A program made the translations under genes and the position numbers. The notes under the pieces were generated by a model. The model did not search any database and was not told where the DNA came from. It saw only the letters and a list, made by a program, of their open reading frames with translations. Positions 38,267 to 47,599 of a DNA stretch of 64,000 bases are shown here, piece after piece. Position 1 is the first letter of the stretch. Each line of letters begins with the position of its first letter. Source of the stretch: Listeria ilorinensis (lineage in GTDB: Bacteria > Bacillota > Bacilli > Lactobacillales > Listeriaceae); assembly GCF_913566895.1 (NCBI RefSeq), contig NZ_CAJYCN010000007.1, forward strand, positions 80,204-144,203. The letters are read 5' to 3'.

Positions 38267-38496
38267 AAGTATAGCTAAAAAAAGAACGTTGGGAGGGAAT
38301 ATTCACATGGGGCAGAGAAACTAATCCATTTTCTCAAAATAACCATCATCCTTGCCAAAAGCATGTCTGTGAATATTTTTCCCGTTACACGATACTCAAT
38401 CGACTTACGCGGAATCAGCACCTGCTCTTTGGCCAAACTATTTTAATCTTATAGGAGGTGTTTGCCGTACTAGTTTTCTACTAATACGGCCTACGA
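38267..38496 (+). ncRNA. Long structured 5' leader, candidate cis-regulatory RNA
   Basis: The leader runs from the promoter to the TTG start at 38497. A long stem joins 38291-38306 (GGGAGGGAATATTCAC) to 38369-38383 (GTGAATATTTTTCCC). CACCTGCT (38419-38426) can pair with the gene's AGGAGGTG (38453-38460) and hide it. The hairpin 38464-38490 (GCCGTACTAGT with ACTAATACGGC, 10 of 11 paired, 5-nt loop) separates that ribosome site from the start codon. It does not match the M-box, yybP-ykoY or other riboswitch consensus sequences I can recall. There is no terminator T run, so control would be translational. Confidence 0.55.
38307..38324 (+). CDS. Possible leader peptide MGQRN
   Basis: A five-codon frame, ATG GGG CAG AGA AAC TAA, starts exactly 9 nt after a strong ribosome site GGGAGGG (38291-38297). 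Both lie in or beside the left arm of the long leader stem, so translation of this peptide could decide which stems form. It may be chance; the evidence is the site spacing only. Confidence 0.35.
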   Translation: MGQRN

Positions 38497-39801
38497 TTGA
38501 TATTAACCATTAAATTTGTCATTATTGCCTTATTGATAGGCGTTTCGGCTTTTTTCGTCGCCACGGAATTTGCCATTGTAAAAATGAGGCCCAGTCGCCT
38601 TGATCAACTGATTGCGGAAGGTAACAAGCGAGCTCATCTTGCCCGGCATATCTATAATCATTTAAATGCTTATTTATCAGCTTGTCAGCTTGGGATCACG
38701 ATCAGCTCCCTCGGTCTTGGTTGGTTAGGGGAATCTACGGTCGAAGCGGCTCTGCATCCCTTATTCGACCTACTTTCCGTACCGAGCTCAGTAGTTACCG
38801 TCCTTTCCTTTATTCTTGCCTTTGTGATCATCACTTTTCTGCATGTAGTAGTAGGCGAGTTGGTACCAAAAACGCTGGCAATTGATAAAACAGAAGCGGT
38901 AGCACTTTCTGTAGCACGACCGCTTCACATTTTTTATAAATTAATGTTCCCTTTTATTTGGTTGTTGAATGAATCCTCTGTTCTGATTTCCAAGCTTTTC
39001 GGATTAGAACCTGCAAGTGAACATGAAATCGCACATACAGAAGAAGAACTGCGCATCATCGTGGGTGAAAGTTATAAAAGCGGTGAGATCAACCAATCGG
39101 AATTCCGCTATGTGAATAAAATTTTTGATTTTGATGAGCGGATGGCAAAAGAAGTTATGATCCCACGCACGGAAATCGTAACAGTAGAAACTGGCCAATC
39201 CATTGCCGATTTATCTGATATCATGGAAAATGAGCGCTATACCCGCTATCCAGTCATTGACGGAGATAAAGATCATATTATCGGTGTACTTAATTTGAAA
39301 GAAATTTTATCAGCGTATGTCAAACATGGCTCAGATCCGTCATTCAGTATTGATCCATATGTGAAACCGATCATTCGGGTAATCGAGACGATTCCGATCA
39401 AAGAATTATTGATCCGCATGCAAAAAGAACGCTCGCACATTGCCATTTTATTGGACGAATATGGGGGCACATCTGGTCTTGTCACTGTAGAAGATATTGT
39501 GGAAGAAATTGTAGGTGACATTCGTGATGAATTTGATGCGGATGAGATTCCAGAAATTCGCAAAATTAAAGATGGACACTATATTGTGGATGCCAAACTA
39601 TTGATTGATGAAGTGAATAATATTCTTGGTACAAATATTGAGGAAGAGGAAGTCGATACGATCGGTGGTTGGTTCCTCACACAAAACTATGAAGTGGAAG
39701 TTGGAGATGAAATTGAATACGGAGACTATATTTTCCGTGTCAAACAAGCGGAACCACATCATATTGAATATATTGAAATTCTAAGAAGAATAGCTGAATA
39801 A
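38497..39801 (+). CDS. CNNM/CorC family protein (DUF21, CBS pair, CorC_HlyC domain)
   Basis: A 434-residue membrane protein often annotated as hemolysin; the family includes magnesium efflux proteins. A DUF21 membrane domain covers about 1-190 with four helices, two CBS domains lie at about 205-335 (MIPRTEIVTVE, RYTRYPVID, LLDEYGGTSGLVT), and a CorC_HlyC domain is at about 350-432. An in-frame TAA at 38482 limits the start to TTG 38497, which lacks a nearby ribosome site; AGGAGGTG lies 36 nt upstream across a hairpin. Preceded by the long leader described separately. Confidence 0.88.
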   Translation: MILTIKFVIIALLIGVSAFFVATEFAIVKMRPSRLDQLIAEGNKRAHLARHIYNHLNAYLSACQLGITISSLGLGWLGESTVEAALHPLFDLLSVPSSVVTVLSFILAFVIITFLHVVVGELVPKTLAIDKTEAVALSVARPLHIFYKLMFPFIWLLNESSVLISKLFGLEPASEHEIAHTEEELRIIVGESYKSGEINQSEFRYVNKIFDFDERMAKEVMIPRTEIVTVETGQSIADLSDIMENERYTRYPVIDGDKDHIIGVLNLKEILSAYVKHGSDPSFSIDPYVKPIIRVIETIPIKELLIRMQKERSHIAILLDEYGGTSGLVTVEDIVEEIVGDIRDEFDADEIPEIRKIKDGHYIVDAKLLIDEVNNILGTNIEEEEVDTIGGWFLTQNYEVEVGDEIEYGDYIFRVKQAEPHHIEYIEILRRIAE

Positions 39802-39811
39802 TTATAAAAGT

Positions 39812-39850
39812 GGGCTTATTGAATGATTATCATACAATAAGCCTTATTTT
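39812..39850 (+). terminator. Terminator after the CorC-type gene
   Basis: GGCTTATTG and CAATAAGCC form a stem with a 13-nt loop, followed by TTATTTT. Confidence 0.85.
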
Positions 39851-39884
39851 AATGTACATATCCTAAAATTCCAGTAGAGGTTCT

Positions 39885-39983
39885 GACTGCTAAATCTAAA
39901 AAGTTGCCAATATATCATCAATTACAAGACACCTCCTGATCCATGACTAAAAAAGATGCAAAAATTTTTTCCTGTATCTTTTT
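39885..39983 (-). other. Orphan hairpin and ribosome site on the minus strand in the 39851-40085 gap
   Basis: On the minus strand a terminator-like hairpin (39949-39983, ending in six T) is followed by AGGAGGTG (39930-39937) and a short frame of about 24 codons (MIYWQLFRFSSQN...). No real gene follows. It may be the remains of a deleted gene's control region. The plus-strand end of this gap carries an extended -10 (TGC-TATACT, about 40083-40091) for the next gene. Confidence 0.3.
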
Positions 39984-40111
39984 GGTAATTAAAATAACCC
40001 TTGACGGTTCTCAAAATGATTGAACTCTTTCTAACCCCTTCTTCTATTTCTGCCTTTTTCGACACATCTTTTCTGTAATTTTGCTATACTAAAAAAGAAA
40101 GGAGCATCTTC

Positions 40112-40984
40112 ATGTTTTTTATTGAAATTCCCATTATTCCTGCCTTTACAGATAAAACAGTTCAAGAACTTTTAACAACATCTTTCCATCTTGGAAAAAA
40201 AGCTCGACATGAATATCGGATGAGTAAACAAATCTTTCTTGATGGACAGGCCACTACTTTTGAACAAACGCCGGAATTAGGTCAAATATTGCGGCTACCG
40301 TTATTAAATGAAAAGGCGACTAGTGCTTACTCCGGCCAGATTAACATCCTCTATGAAGATGATTTCATTGCGGTTGTCAATAAACCAACTCATCTTAAAA
40401 CTCACCCAAATACCCTCTCTGACAAAGATACAGCGGCGAATCGACTGCAACACTATTTCGAACAAACAGCGCAAATATCTGCTTCAGCTTATCATGTACA
40501 CCGTCTTGATCAAGTGACAAGTGGGCTCGTGCTCTTTGCAAAAAATCGTCTGGCATTAGCTGCATTTTCTTATCAACTCGAAAAGCGAATGATCAAGCGT
40601 CACTATTTGGCGCTTGTTGAAGGACAAGTGTCCGCTTCGCAAACAATTGAAAAACCGATCGGCAAGGATCGGCACATTAAAGGTAAACAGCATATCAGCT
40701 CTGGGGGGCAATATGCGAAAACGTATATTTCGCCTGTTGAATATCAGCAAAAAAAGAAACAAACATTACTTACTTGCGAGCTAGAAACTGGACGGACCCA
40801 TCAAATCCGTGTTCACCTAGCAAGTATAGGGCATCCGATCGTGGGAGATACCCTTTATGGAAGCAAGAGACAGCAACAACGTGTTATGCTACATGCTGCT
40901 AACATCACATTTTATCATCCCTTTTTCGATAAAACTTTTAATTTGGAAGCACCACTGCCACATGATTTTTTAGTAGAAACATAA
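40112..40984 (+). CDS. RluA-family pseudouridine synthase
   Basis: A 290-residue enzyme that isomerises uridine in RNA. The catalytic motif HRLDQVTSGLVLFAKN (aspartate near 137) is present, as are the RluA-type end motifs GRTHQIRVHLASIGHPIVGDTLYG. An S4-like region at the N terminus (about 15-60) is degenerate. AAAGGAG precedes ATG 40112. Which RNA position it modifies cannot be told. Matches the location of lmo2244 as I recall it. Single gene, ending at a bidirectional terminator. Confidence 0.9.
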   Translation: MFFIEIPIIPAFTDKTVQELLTTSFHLGKKARHEYRMSKQIFLDGQATTFEQTPELGQILRLPLLNEKATSAYSGQINILYEDDFIAVVNKPTHLKTHPNTLSDKDTAANRLQHYFEQTAQISASAYHVHRLDQVTSGLVLFAKNRLALAAFSYQLEKRMIKRHYLALVEGQVSASQTIEKPIGKDRHIKGKQHISSGGQYAKTYISPVEYQQKKKQTLLTCELETGRTHQIRVHLASIGHPIVGDTLYGSKRQQQRVMLHAANITFYHPFFDKTFNLEAPLPHDFLVET

Positions 40985-40985
40985 A

Positions 40986-41028
40986 GAAGTGGTCAACTTG
41001 AAAAACTAGAGTTGACCACTTTTTGATT
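40986..41028. terminator. Bidirectional terminator
   Basis: AAGTGGTCAACT pairs with AGTTGACCACTT around a 10-nt loop between convergent genes. Confidence 0.9.
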
Positions 41029-41688
41029 TTAAAAATGTTTAAGTGCTTCTCTTCGACTGAGGGGGGCCAATTCGGTCTGTTCAACAAACTGGTATACAGC
41101 CTCCGGTGCCGTCTTAGCATATTCACGCAGACTCCAGCCAATCGCTTTTTGGATAAAAAATTCCTTTTGTCGTCTCTCCTTACAAATGATTCTAAAAAGG
41201 AAGGCTTCATCCGTTTGCTCTTTATACTTCAACTGAAACAAAATGGCTGTTCGGATCAGCCAAATGTTACCACTCGCCAACCATCGTTCAACAGTTGCAT
41301 CACGTTTCTCTGGATAACGCCCAAAGTAATGACCAACTAAATGACTGGCAATCGTATCAACCGTATCCCACCACGCATTTGTTTGAATAAACCATTCATA
41401 ATCGGCCAGTATCTCTGATTCAGCCTGTTTCTTTTTTCGTACAAGTAAATCGATTGCCAGCTGATGAAACTCCCGCTCCTCTTCTTGATAAAGCTGCTTG
41501 GCAAATGATACCAGCTCTTCTGGTTCACCAAATTGGCTAAGCAGCTCTTTCATTAACGCTCGCCGCTCGCCAGCACGAATTCCCAAAAAAGGAAATTGGT
41601 TTTTCATATAGGCCTCCATGGCAGGCTGGTTATCTGGGTGGGCATGTCTTCTATAATACTTTGTCCATACTGCAACTAAATCCGTCAT
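41029..41688 (-). CDS. DNA alkylation repair protein, AlkD-like
   Basis: A 219-residue all-helical HEAT-repeat glycosylase of the AlkC/AlkD group, which removes alkylated purines. Family features include FLGIRAGERRALMKEL near the N terminus, the aromatic/acid motif NAWWDTVDTIASHLVG near 110, and ICKERRQKEFFIQKAIGWSLREY near 170. It overlaps the aldo-keto reductase gene by 4 bp (ATGA), so the two are translationally coupled, though no functional link is known. Confidence 0.87.
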   Translation of the reverse strand: MTDLVAVWTKYYRRHAHPDNQPAMEAYMKNQFPFLGIRAGERRALMKELLSQFGEPEELVSFAKQLYQEEEREFHQLAIDLLVRKKKQAESEILADYEWFIQTNAWWDTVDTIASHLVGHYFGRYPEKRDATVERWLASGNIWLIRTAILFQLKYKEQTDEAFLFRIICKERRQKEFFIQKAIGWSLREYAKTAPEAVYQFVEQTELAPLSRREALKHF

Positions 41689-42584
41689 TTTTCTAGATCC
41701 TCAGCTTTTTGCGTCATCAGTTCTTTTTCACGTTCCATACTTTCCAAAAAGTACGGCAGATCATCTGGATCCGGGCCGACCATTTTTCCTGTTTCCAATA
41801 AGTCGATCCGTCGCATATCTTCTGCATCCAAACAAAAATAATCCAATTGTGCATTCTCCTTAATACGGCTCGAAGCGATCGACTTTGGAATAATGATCGT
41901 ATCCCGATTTAAATGCCACTGCAAAATCACCTGATCCACCTGCGCCCCATGTTTTTTAGCAATTTCCGTGATCACCGGATTCTGCATAAGCGTCCCCTTG
42001 GCGAGCGGTGACCAAGCTGCATGTGCGATCTGTTGTTCCTTCAGATACTTGCGCAGTTCATTCTGCGGATAAAGCGGATGCATTTCCACTTGATTAAGTA
42101 CAGGTTTTTCATTTGCCACAATCAAAAGATCTGCCAAATGATGCTGCCTGAAATTCGCCACACCGATGGATCTTACTGCCCCTTCTTCATGAAGACGCTC
42201 CATTGCCCGCCAGGCATCTCGGTATTTGCCCGCGATCGGCCAGTGAATCAAATACAAATCCAGATAGTCGAGGCGCAGATTGCGAAGCGTGCGTTCAAAA
42301 GCAAATAACGTCTCGTCATAGCCAAGATCACCATTCCACACTTTTGAACTAATGTAAATATCTTTACGATGAGCACCGCTTTCCCCAATCGCTTTGCCGA
42401 CCATTTTTTCATTATTATATACTGCCGCTGTATCAAACAGTTTATAGCCTACTTCAATCGCCTGTTCGACTGCTGAGGTGATGTAATGCTGTTCACTCAT
42501 CTGGAATACCCCTAGACCAATGTAAGGGATCTGTTCACCTGTTCTAAGAGTCAGACGATCATCTAATTTTTTCGTCATTTTCAC
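41685..42584 (-). CDS. Aldo/keto reductase (YvgN/YtbE type)
   Basis: NADPH-dependent cytosolic reductase of small aldehydes such as methylglyoxal, about 299 residues. The catalytic tetrad is visible as D and Y in LFDTAAVYNNE, K in YISSKVWN, and H in LYLIHWPI. The cofactor motif IIPKSIASSRIKEN is near the C terminus. GTG 42584 is 6 nt after AGGAGG; ATG 42578 is an alternative 12 nt away. It is the first gene of a two-gene operon with the AlkD-like gene. Confidence 0.9.
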   Translation of the reverse strand: MKMTKKLDDRLTLRTGEQIPYIGLGVFQMSEQHYITSAVEQAIEVGYKLFDTAAVYNNEKMVGKAIGESGAHRKDIYISSKVWNGDLGYDETLFAFERTLRNLRLDYLDLYLIHWPIAGKYRDAWRAMERLHEEGAVRSIGVANFRQHHLADLLIVANEKPVLNQVEMHPLYPQNELRKYLKEQQIAHAAWSPLAKGTLMQNPVITEIAKKHGAQVDQVILQWHLNRDTIIIPKSIASSRIKENAQLDYFCLDAEDMRRIDLLETGKMVGPDPDDLPYFLESMEREKELMTQKAEDLEK

Positions 42585-42947
42585 ATGCTCCCTCCTACGC
42601 ATAAAAGGCTGGAATGTTTGCTAAAGTCATAACCCTAGTATACCCAATCTAGCCTCATCCGACTATCAAAAAAACATAAAAAATTTTTTCTTTTTCACTA
42701 ATTTTTAACAATTGTTTCTATCACAAGGATGGAAGCGTTTACGGATCATTACATCAAATTCCTGTCAAAAAAAAGTTTCCTATTTAGTCGTATCCTATGT
42801 TAGTATTGAATTGTGGTAAATTTCAATCAGCATATTGTTATTCTTTTGTAAGGAATCTGTTAAAGAAACAACCCGCTCTTTTCTTAGAGAACGGGTACAT
42901 TGACACGCAAATTTTACTTACCAAAAAGATCGGGGGAATTGTAAAAA
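42585..42947 (+). other. Intergenic region before the DUF47-pit operon
   Basis: About 360 bp without a gene. It is AT-rich and contains one hairpin (ACCCG-CTCT...AGAG-AA-CGGGT, 42871-42896) in what is probably the leader of the phosphate transport operon. No T run follows it, and I found no convincing promoter or Pho box. Confidence 0.4.
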
Positions 42948-43568
42948 ATGGCTTTTAAAAATAAGAAAGACCGTTTTGCATCTTTACTGCATGATATCGC
43001 GGTGAATTTGCATGAGGGTGCCAACTTTTTTGCATCGTACAACATCGAATCTGTTGAGGATTTACATACTTTTTCAGACAAAATGAAAGAGTATGAAACA
43101 ACTGGAGACTCAATGGTTCATAAAATGATCATGGAGCTTAATGACGCGTTTATCACACCGATTGAACGTGAAGATATGCTCGAACTTACAAATCGTCTTG
43201 ATGACGTCATGGACGGTCTTGAACAAACCGCCTTTTCATTAGAAATTTGCCAAATCACACATTACGATGAATATATGCTGAAATTTATCCAAGCGATTCA
43301 AGCAAGTACTGTGGAAATCGAAAAAGCAGTGGATCTTGTTTTCGACAAAAAGCTGAAAGATGTCCGCAAACTGGCAATCGGTATTAAAGATTATGAGTCC
43401 AAATGTGATGATGTTTATCGAGAATCCTTAATTCAACTTTTCCAAAATGAAAAGGATCCGATCAAATTGATTCGTCTAAAACAAGTTTATGAAGATCTTG
43501 AAGAAATCGCAGACAGTTGTCAAAGTGTAGCTAACACACTTGAATCAATTGTTATGAAAAACGCGTAA
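42948..43568 (+). CDS. DUF47 family PhoU-like protein
   Basis: A 206-residue helical protein of the DUF47/PhoU-like family (Bacillus YkaA). Such proteins accompany Pit transporters and are thought to control phosphate uptake. Family features are LHEGANFFASYN near 22-33, HKMIMELNDAFITPIEREDM near 62-80, and CDDVYRESLIQLFQNE near 148. GGGGG lies about 11 nt upstream of the ATG. It is 11 bp upstream of pit and clearly in one operon. Confidence 0.92.
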   Translation: MAFKNKKDRFASLLHDIAVNLHEGANFFASYNIESVEDLHTFSDKMKEYETTGDSMVHKMIMELNDAFITPIEREDMLELTNRLDDVMDGLEQTAFSLEICQITHYDEYMLKFIQAIQASTVEIEKAVDLVFDKKLKDVRKLAIGIKDYESKCDDVYRESLIQLFQNEKDPIKLIRLKQVYEDLEEIADSCQSVANTLESIVMKNA

Positions 43569-43579
43569 GGGGACAGCCA

Positions 43580-44578
43580 ATGGAAGGAATGTTATTCATT
43601 ACAATTGTCATCGTGCTTGCGGCGTTAGCTTTTGACTTGATCAACGGCTTTCACGATACCGCCAACGCGATTGCGACCAGTGTTTCAACAAAGGCATTAA
43701 AACCTAAACACGCCATTATCCTTGCTGCAACGATGAACTTTATTGGTGCGGTTTCATTCACCGGGGTCGCTAAAACAATCACCAAAGATATTGTTGACCC
43801 ATTTGCGCTCGACAATGGGCAAATCGTTATTCTTGCCGCGCTTATTGCGGCGATTGCATGGAATCTGATTACTTGGTATTTTGGTATTCCAAGTAGTTCC
43901 TCGCACGCATTGATCGGTTCGATTGCTGGTGCAGCGATTGCTGCTGCTGGATTTGGTGCGATTGAATATAGTGGTTTTATAAAGATATTGATTGGCTTAG
44001 TAGTTTCGCCATTTTTAGCATTTGCCGTCGGTTACCTTATTTATACCTTGTTCAAGATTTTCTTAAAGAATTTAAATCTTTCAACAACCAATCGACGCTT
44101 TCGTTTGCTTCAAATCGCGACAGCTGCCCTTCAATCTTATTCACACGGTACAAATGATGCACAAAAATCAATGGGGATTATTACGATGGCCCTGATTGCC
44201 GGCTCATTCCAGTCCACAGACGATGTTCAGCTTTGGGTACAGGTCTCCTGTGCGCTTGCTATGGCTATCGGTACTAGTATTGGTGGTTGGAAAATCATCA
44301 AAACTGTTGGCGGTAAGATTATGAAAATCAAACCGGTTAACGGAGTTGCTGCAGATCTTAGTTCGGTCATTGTTATTTTTGGGGCTACTTTCATTCATCT
44401 GCCTGTCTCAACAACACACGTTATCAGCTCTTCCATCCTAGGTGTTGGTACGAGCCACCGTGTGAAAGGCGTGAAATGGGATACTGCTCAAAGAATGATC
44501 ATTACATGGATCATTACACTGCCTATCTCTGCAACGATTGCAGCTGTGCTTTTCTTCTTATTAAATCTTTTCTTATAA
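43580..44578 (+). CDS. pit: Low-affinity inorganic phosphate transporter, Pit family
   Basis: A 332-residue metal-phosphate/proton symporter with about ten membrane helices. The duplicated Pit signature is present twice: GFHDTANAIATSVSTKAL near 22-40 and SHGTNDAQKSMGII near 193. AAGGGG precedes ATG 43580. It follows the DUF47 gene and ends at a strong terminator. It is the Bacillus ykaB/pit type. Confidence 0.95.
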   Translation: MEGMLFITIVIVLAALAFDLINGFHDTANAIATSVSTKALKPKHAIILAATMNFIGAVSFTGVAKTITKDIVDPFALDNGQIVILAALIAAIAWNLITWYFGIPSSSSHALIGSIAGAAIAAAGFGAIEYSGFIKILIGLVVSPFLAFAVGYLIYTLFKIFLKNLNLSTTNRRFRLLQIATAALQSYSHGTNDAQKSMGIITMALIAGSFQSTDDVQLWVQVSCALAMAIGTSIGGWKIIKTVGGKIMKIKPVNGVAADLSSVIVIFGATFIHLPVSTTHVISSSILGVGTSHRVKGVKWDTAQRMIITWIITLPISATIAAVLFFLLNLFL

Positions 44579-44590
44579 TATATTATGCGT

Positions 44591-44622
44591 AAACCGGAGC
44601 TTTTTCAGCTCCGGTTTTTATT
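44591..44622 (+). terminator. Terminator after pit
   Basis: AACCGGAGCT and AGCTCCGGTT with a 5-nt loop, followed by TTTATTTT. Confidence 0.93.
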
Positions 44623-44686
44623 TTGTGCTGTTTTATGCTTAGAAAAAAGGGAAAACAGATGAAAAATAGCGAAAGGGGAACAATAT

Positions 44687-45208
44687 ATGACGATCTATTA
44701 TTTTGAAAAACCGCAATCCCTAAATAAAAATCAACCTTTAGAAATTAAAAATAGCGAAAATCAAATCGTGGCCAAAATCACCAAAACGGCTGCTAAAATC
44801 TTATTTTCAAAAGAAAATACCCCTTTTTCTTTCCAGGATAGTGCTGATCAGGAAGATGCTTATTTGACACTTGAACTTGGCTGGCTGGGAAAAACGAGGC
44901 CTGTCATCGTTTACCATGATAAACTGAATCAAAAAGAGATTGCCTTTGAAGAGATTTCTGATACCCAAGCTCCCTTACATCTTCATTCTAAAGAAGCTGA
45001 TTTTCCGATTGATATTTTTGAACAACCATCTCAACGCTCCTTGCTTATCAAATTTCATCAGCAGGAAAGCGCCTTTATTCAAGAATTCCAAAACGACTCA
45101 TCTAAATCCTACTTGCGTGTCAAAATTTTAGTTGATAATACAAATATCCCAGACAGTTTCTTCTTGCTCAGTTATTTTATTTTTCATTTAATCAAAAATG
45201 AATTTTAA
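44687..45208 (+). CDS. Hypothetical protein, possibly tubby-C-terminal-like
   Basis: A 173-residue soluble protein rich in predicted beta strands (for example LEIKNSENQIVAKITK and PVIVYHDKLNQKEIAFEEI), ending in a hydrophobic segment (FFLLSYFIFHLIKN). The strand-rich start resembles tubby-C/LURP-one-like small proteins of Firmicutes, but no diagnostic motif is seen. AAGGGGAA lies 8 nt before the ATG. It is a single gene between pit and arpJ. A weak hairpin with GGGGTTTTT (45215-45250) may end its transcript. Function unknown. Confidence 0.65.
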   Translation: MTIYYFEKPQSLNKNQPLEIKNSENQIVAKITKTAAKILFSKENTPFSFQDSADQEDAYLTLELGWLGKTRPVIVYHDKLNQKEIAFEEISDTQAPLHLHSKEADFPIDIFEQPSQRSLLIKFHQQESAFIQEFQNDSSKSYLRVKILVDNTNIPDSFFLLSYFIFHLIKNEF

Positions 45209-45214
45209 TTGAGA

Positions 45215-45250
45215 AAACTCCCTCTTTCATATCGTTTATGGGGTTTTTAG
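45215..45250 (+). terminator. Weak terminator-like hairpin
   Basis: AAAACTCC can pair with GGGGTTTT through G-U pairs, followed by T; the stem is weak. Confidence 0.4.
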
Positions 45251-45410
45251 CTGTGCCTGGCAGTTCTTCTTTTGTTATACGTTTACAGAAAAAGCTCATA
45301 AAAAACTGTTGCATATTTAAACATTTAAATGTATTATTATAATATATTAAGAATAAGATGAACCGCTTCTTATTCTACTCAATTAATTTCTTCAAAAAGG
45401 AGTTGTGTTC

Positions 45411-46868
45411 ATGCATAAAAAAAGTATTCTGCAAAAACTGGCAGCATTTGGCTTCATCTTTGTTTTTCTATTTAGTTTTTTCCAACCGGTAGAAGCAGCT
45501 ACAGATGATTCTCTCAAACAAATACAAGACAGTGGGGAACTTGTTGTAGGCTTGTCGGCAGATTATCCGCCGTATGAGTTTCATCAGACTATTAAAGGAA
45601 AAGACGAGATTGTAGGTTTTGATGTCTCCATTGCTCAAAAAATTGCAGATGATATGGGAGTTAAACTAACGATCAAGGAAATGGGCTTTGACAGCTTACT
45701 GGGGGCACTCAAAACGGGTAAGATCGATATGATCATCTCCGGTATGTCTCCTACTCCTGAACGCGAGAAAGAAGTCGACTTTTCTGATCCTTATATGACG
45801 GTACAACAAAAAGTGGTCGTTCGTAAATCAGATAAAGACCAATTCCAAACAACCAATGACTTTAACGGCAAAAAAGTTGGCGCTCAAAAACAGACGACAC
45901 AAGAAGAACTTGCTGAAAATGAATTAACAGGTTCGACCGTAACCTCCCTTCAAAAAGTCCCTGATTTAATTTTAAATCTAAAAAGCAACAAAATTGATGG
46001 TATTGTCTTAGAAGGACCTGTAGCAGAAGCATATGTCAGTCAAGATGACTCGCTTGCCATCTCAGATATTGAATTCGTCAATGGTGAGAAGCAAACAGCT
46101 ATCGCAATCCCAAAAGGCGCTGCTTCTCTTGAAAAGCAGGTGAATTCTTCCATCAAAACGATCAAAGACGATGGCTTACTGAAAGAATATCAAAAAGAAG
46201 CCAATGATCTCATGTTTCAAAAAAGTAATTTCTTTACTCAATATGGTAGTTATTTTGTAAAAGGGACACTTTATACTGTCGCCCTTGCTGCTATCGGAGT
46301 TCTTTGCGGGGCAATATTCGGTTCTGCTTTAGCCCTTTTAAAACTAACTCGCACAAGATGGCTACGTTGGCCAGCGACTTGGTATATTGAATTTGTACGT
46401 GGTACACCACTCCTTGTCCAAATTTTTATGGTCTTCTTTGGTACACAACTCTTAGGTGTAGATGTCTCAGCTTTCGCCTCAGGCTGTATCGCATTATCGC
46501 TTAACAGTGCCGCCTATGTCGCTGAAATCATACGTGCCGGTATTTCAGGCGTCAGCAAAGGACAATCTGAAGCTGCCCGCTCACTTGGAATGACTCAAGG
46601 ACAAAGCATGCGGTTCATCATTATGCCGCAAGCAATCAAAAATATTTTACCAGCACTTGGAAATGAGTTTGTAACTGTTATCAAAGAATCCTCTGTCGTT
46701 TCTGTTATCGGAGTGACGGAACTGATGTTTATGACAGGTGTCGTTCAAGGGGCCAGCTTCAAACCGTTTATCCCACTGATCATTACTTCACTGATTTATT
46801 TCGTACTGACATTTACCTTGTCAAGACTGCTCGGTGTTGCTGAAAGGAGAATGAGAACGAGTGATTAA
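45411..46868 (+). CDS. arpJ: Fused amino-acid-binding protein and ABC permease ArpJ
   Basis: A 485-residue fusion. It has a signal/anchor (about 8-28), a periplasmic-type amino-acid-binding domain (about 35-265, [43 protein letters not shown]), and a HisM-type permease domain (about 280-480) with the EAA loop [22 protein letters not shown]. It imports a polar amino acid such as glutamine or arginine. ATG 45411 is 8 nt after AAGGAG. A TATAAT at 45338-45343 with the palindrome ACATTTAAATGT (45320-45331) just upstream suggests a regulated promoter. Its stop overlaps the ATPase gene. Confidence 0.92.
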   Translation: MHKKSILQKLAAFGFIFVFLFSFFQPVEAATDDSLKQIQDSGELVVGLSADYPPYEFHQTIKGKDEIVGFDVSIAQKIADDMGVKLTIKEMGFDSLLGALKTGKIDMIISGMSPTPEREKEVDFSDPYMTVQQKVVVRKSDKDQFQTTNDFNGKKVGAQKQTTQEELAENELTGSTVTSLQKVPDLILNLKSNKIDGIVLEGPVAEAYVSQDDSLAISDIEFVNGEKQTAIAIPKGAASLEKQVNSSIKTIKDDGLLKEYQKEANDLMFQKSNFFTQYGSYFVKGTLYTVALAAIGVLCGAIFGSALALLKLTRTRWLRWPATWYIEFVRGTPLLVQIFMVFFGTQLLGVDVSAFASGCIALSLNSAAYVAEIIRAGISGVSKGQSEAARSLGMTQGQSMRFIIMPQAIKNILPALGNEFVTVIKESSVVSVIGVTELMFMTGVVQGASFKPFIPLIITSLIYFVLTFTLSRLLGVAERRMRTSD

Positions 46869-47583
46869 TGTAACGAATCTCTATAAACAGTTTGGCAAAA
46901 ATGAAGTGCTCAAAGGAATCGATTTAACGATTGAAACTGGTGAAGTTGTGGTGGTTATCGGTCCTTCTGGAAGTGGCAAAAGTACTTTCCTGCGTTGCCT
47001 CAATCTACTTGAAAATCCAACTGATGGTAAAATCGAATTTGAAGGAAATAATCTTCTAGCCAAAAATACAGATATCAATGAACTGCGTCAGCGAATGGGA
47101 ATGGTCTTTCAGCAATTCAACCTTTTCCCGCATAAAACAGTTCTCGAAAACCTGATGCTCGCTCCTTTAAAAGTGAAAAATGAATCACCAGATAAAGCCA
47201 AACAACATGGCTTAGAATTATTAGAAAAAGTTGGTCTGAAAGATAAAGCTGAGAGCTATCCGTCAAGTTTGTCCGGTGGTCAGCAGCAACGTGTAGCGAT
47301 TGCTCGTGCTTTGGCGATGAATCCAGATGTGATGCTGTTTGATGAACCTACATCTGCACTGGATCCAGAAATGGTTGGTGAGGTACTTTCTGTTATGAAA
47401 TCACTGGCCAAGGAAGGTATGACTATGGTCGTTGTCACACATGAAATGGGCTTTGCACGTGAAGTTGCAGACCGTGTTGTTTTCATGGACGCTGGCATTA
47501 TCCAAGAAGAAGGTACACCCGAAGAAATCTTCAATCAGCCACAAAATGAACGTACGCAAGACTTCTTAAGCAAGGTGCTGTAA
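46861..47583 (+). CDS. Amino acid ABC transporter ATP-binding protein (GlnQ-type)
   Basis: A 240-residue ATPase that powers ArpJ. Walker A is GPSGSGKST near 33-41, the Q-loop is [14 protein letters not shown], the signature is [15 protein letters not shown], and Walker B is [13 protein letters not shown]. It starts with GTG 46861, overlapping the arpJ stop by 8 bp, so translation is coupled. The operon ends at a strong terminator whose upstream flank also holds a promoter for the aminotransferase gene. Confidence 0.94.
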   Translation: MINVTNLYKQFGKNEVLKGIDLTIETGEVVVVIGPSGSGKSTFLRCLNLLENPTDGKIEFEGNNLLAKNTDINELRQRMGMVFQQFNLFPHKTVLENLMLAPLKVKNESPDKAKQHGLELLEKVGLKDKAESYPSSLSGGQQQRVAIARALAMNPDVMLFDEPTSALDPEMVGEVLSVMKSLAKEGMTMVVVTHEMGFAREVADRVVFMDAGIIQEEGTPEEIFNQPQNERTQDFLSKVL

Positions 47584-47599
47584 AAAAATTATGCTACAA

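Noticed and set aside
38225..38496. Leader of the CorC-type gene as an M-box or yybP-ykoY riboswitch
   Set aside because: The conserved core sequences of those classes, as far as I can recall them, are absent; no known class was assigned.
42871..42896. Hairpin before the DUF47 gene as a terminator
   Set aside because: No T run follows on either strand, and it lies upstream of the operon it would precede; it is at most a leader stem.
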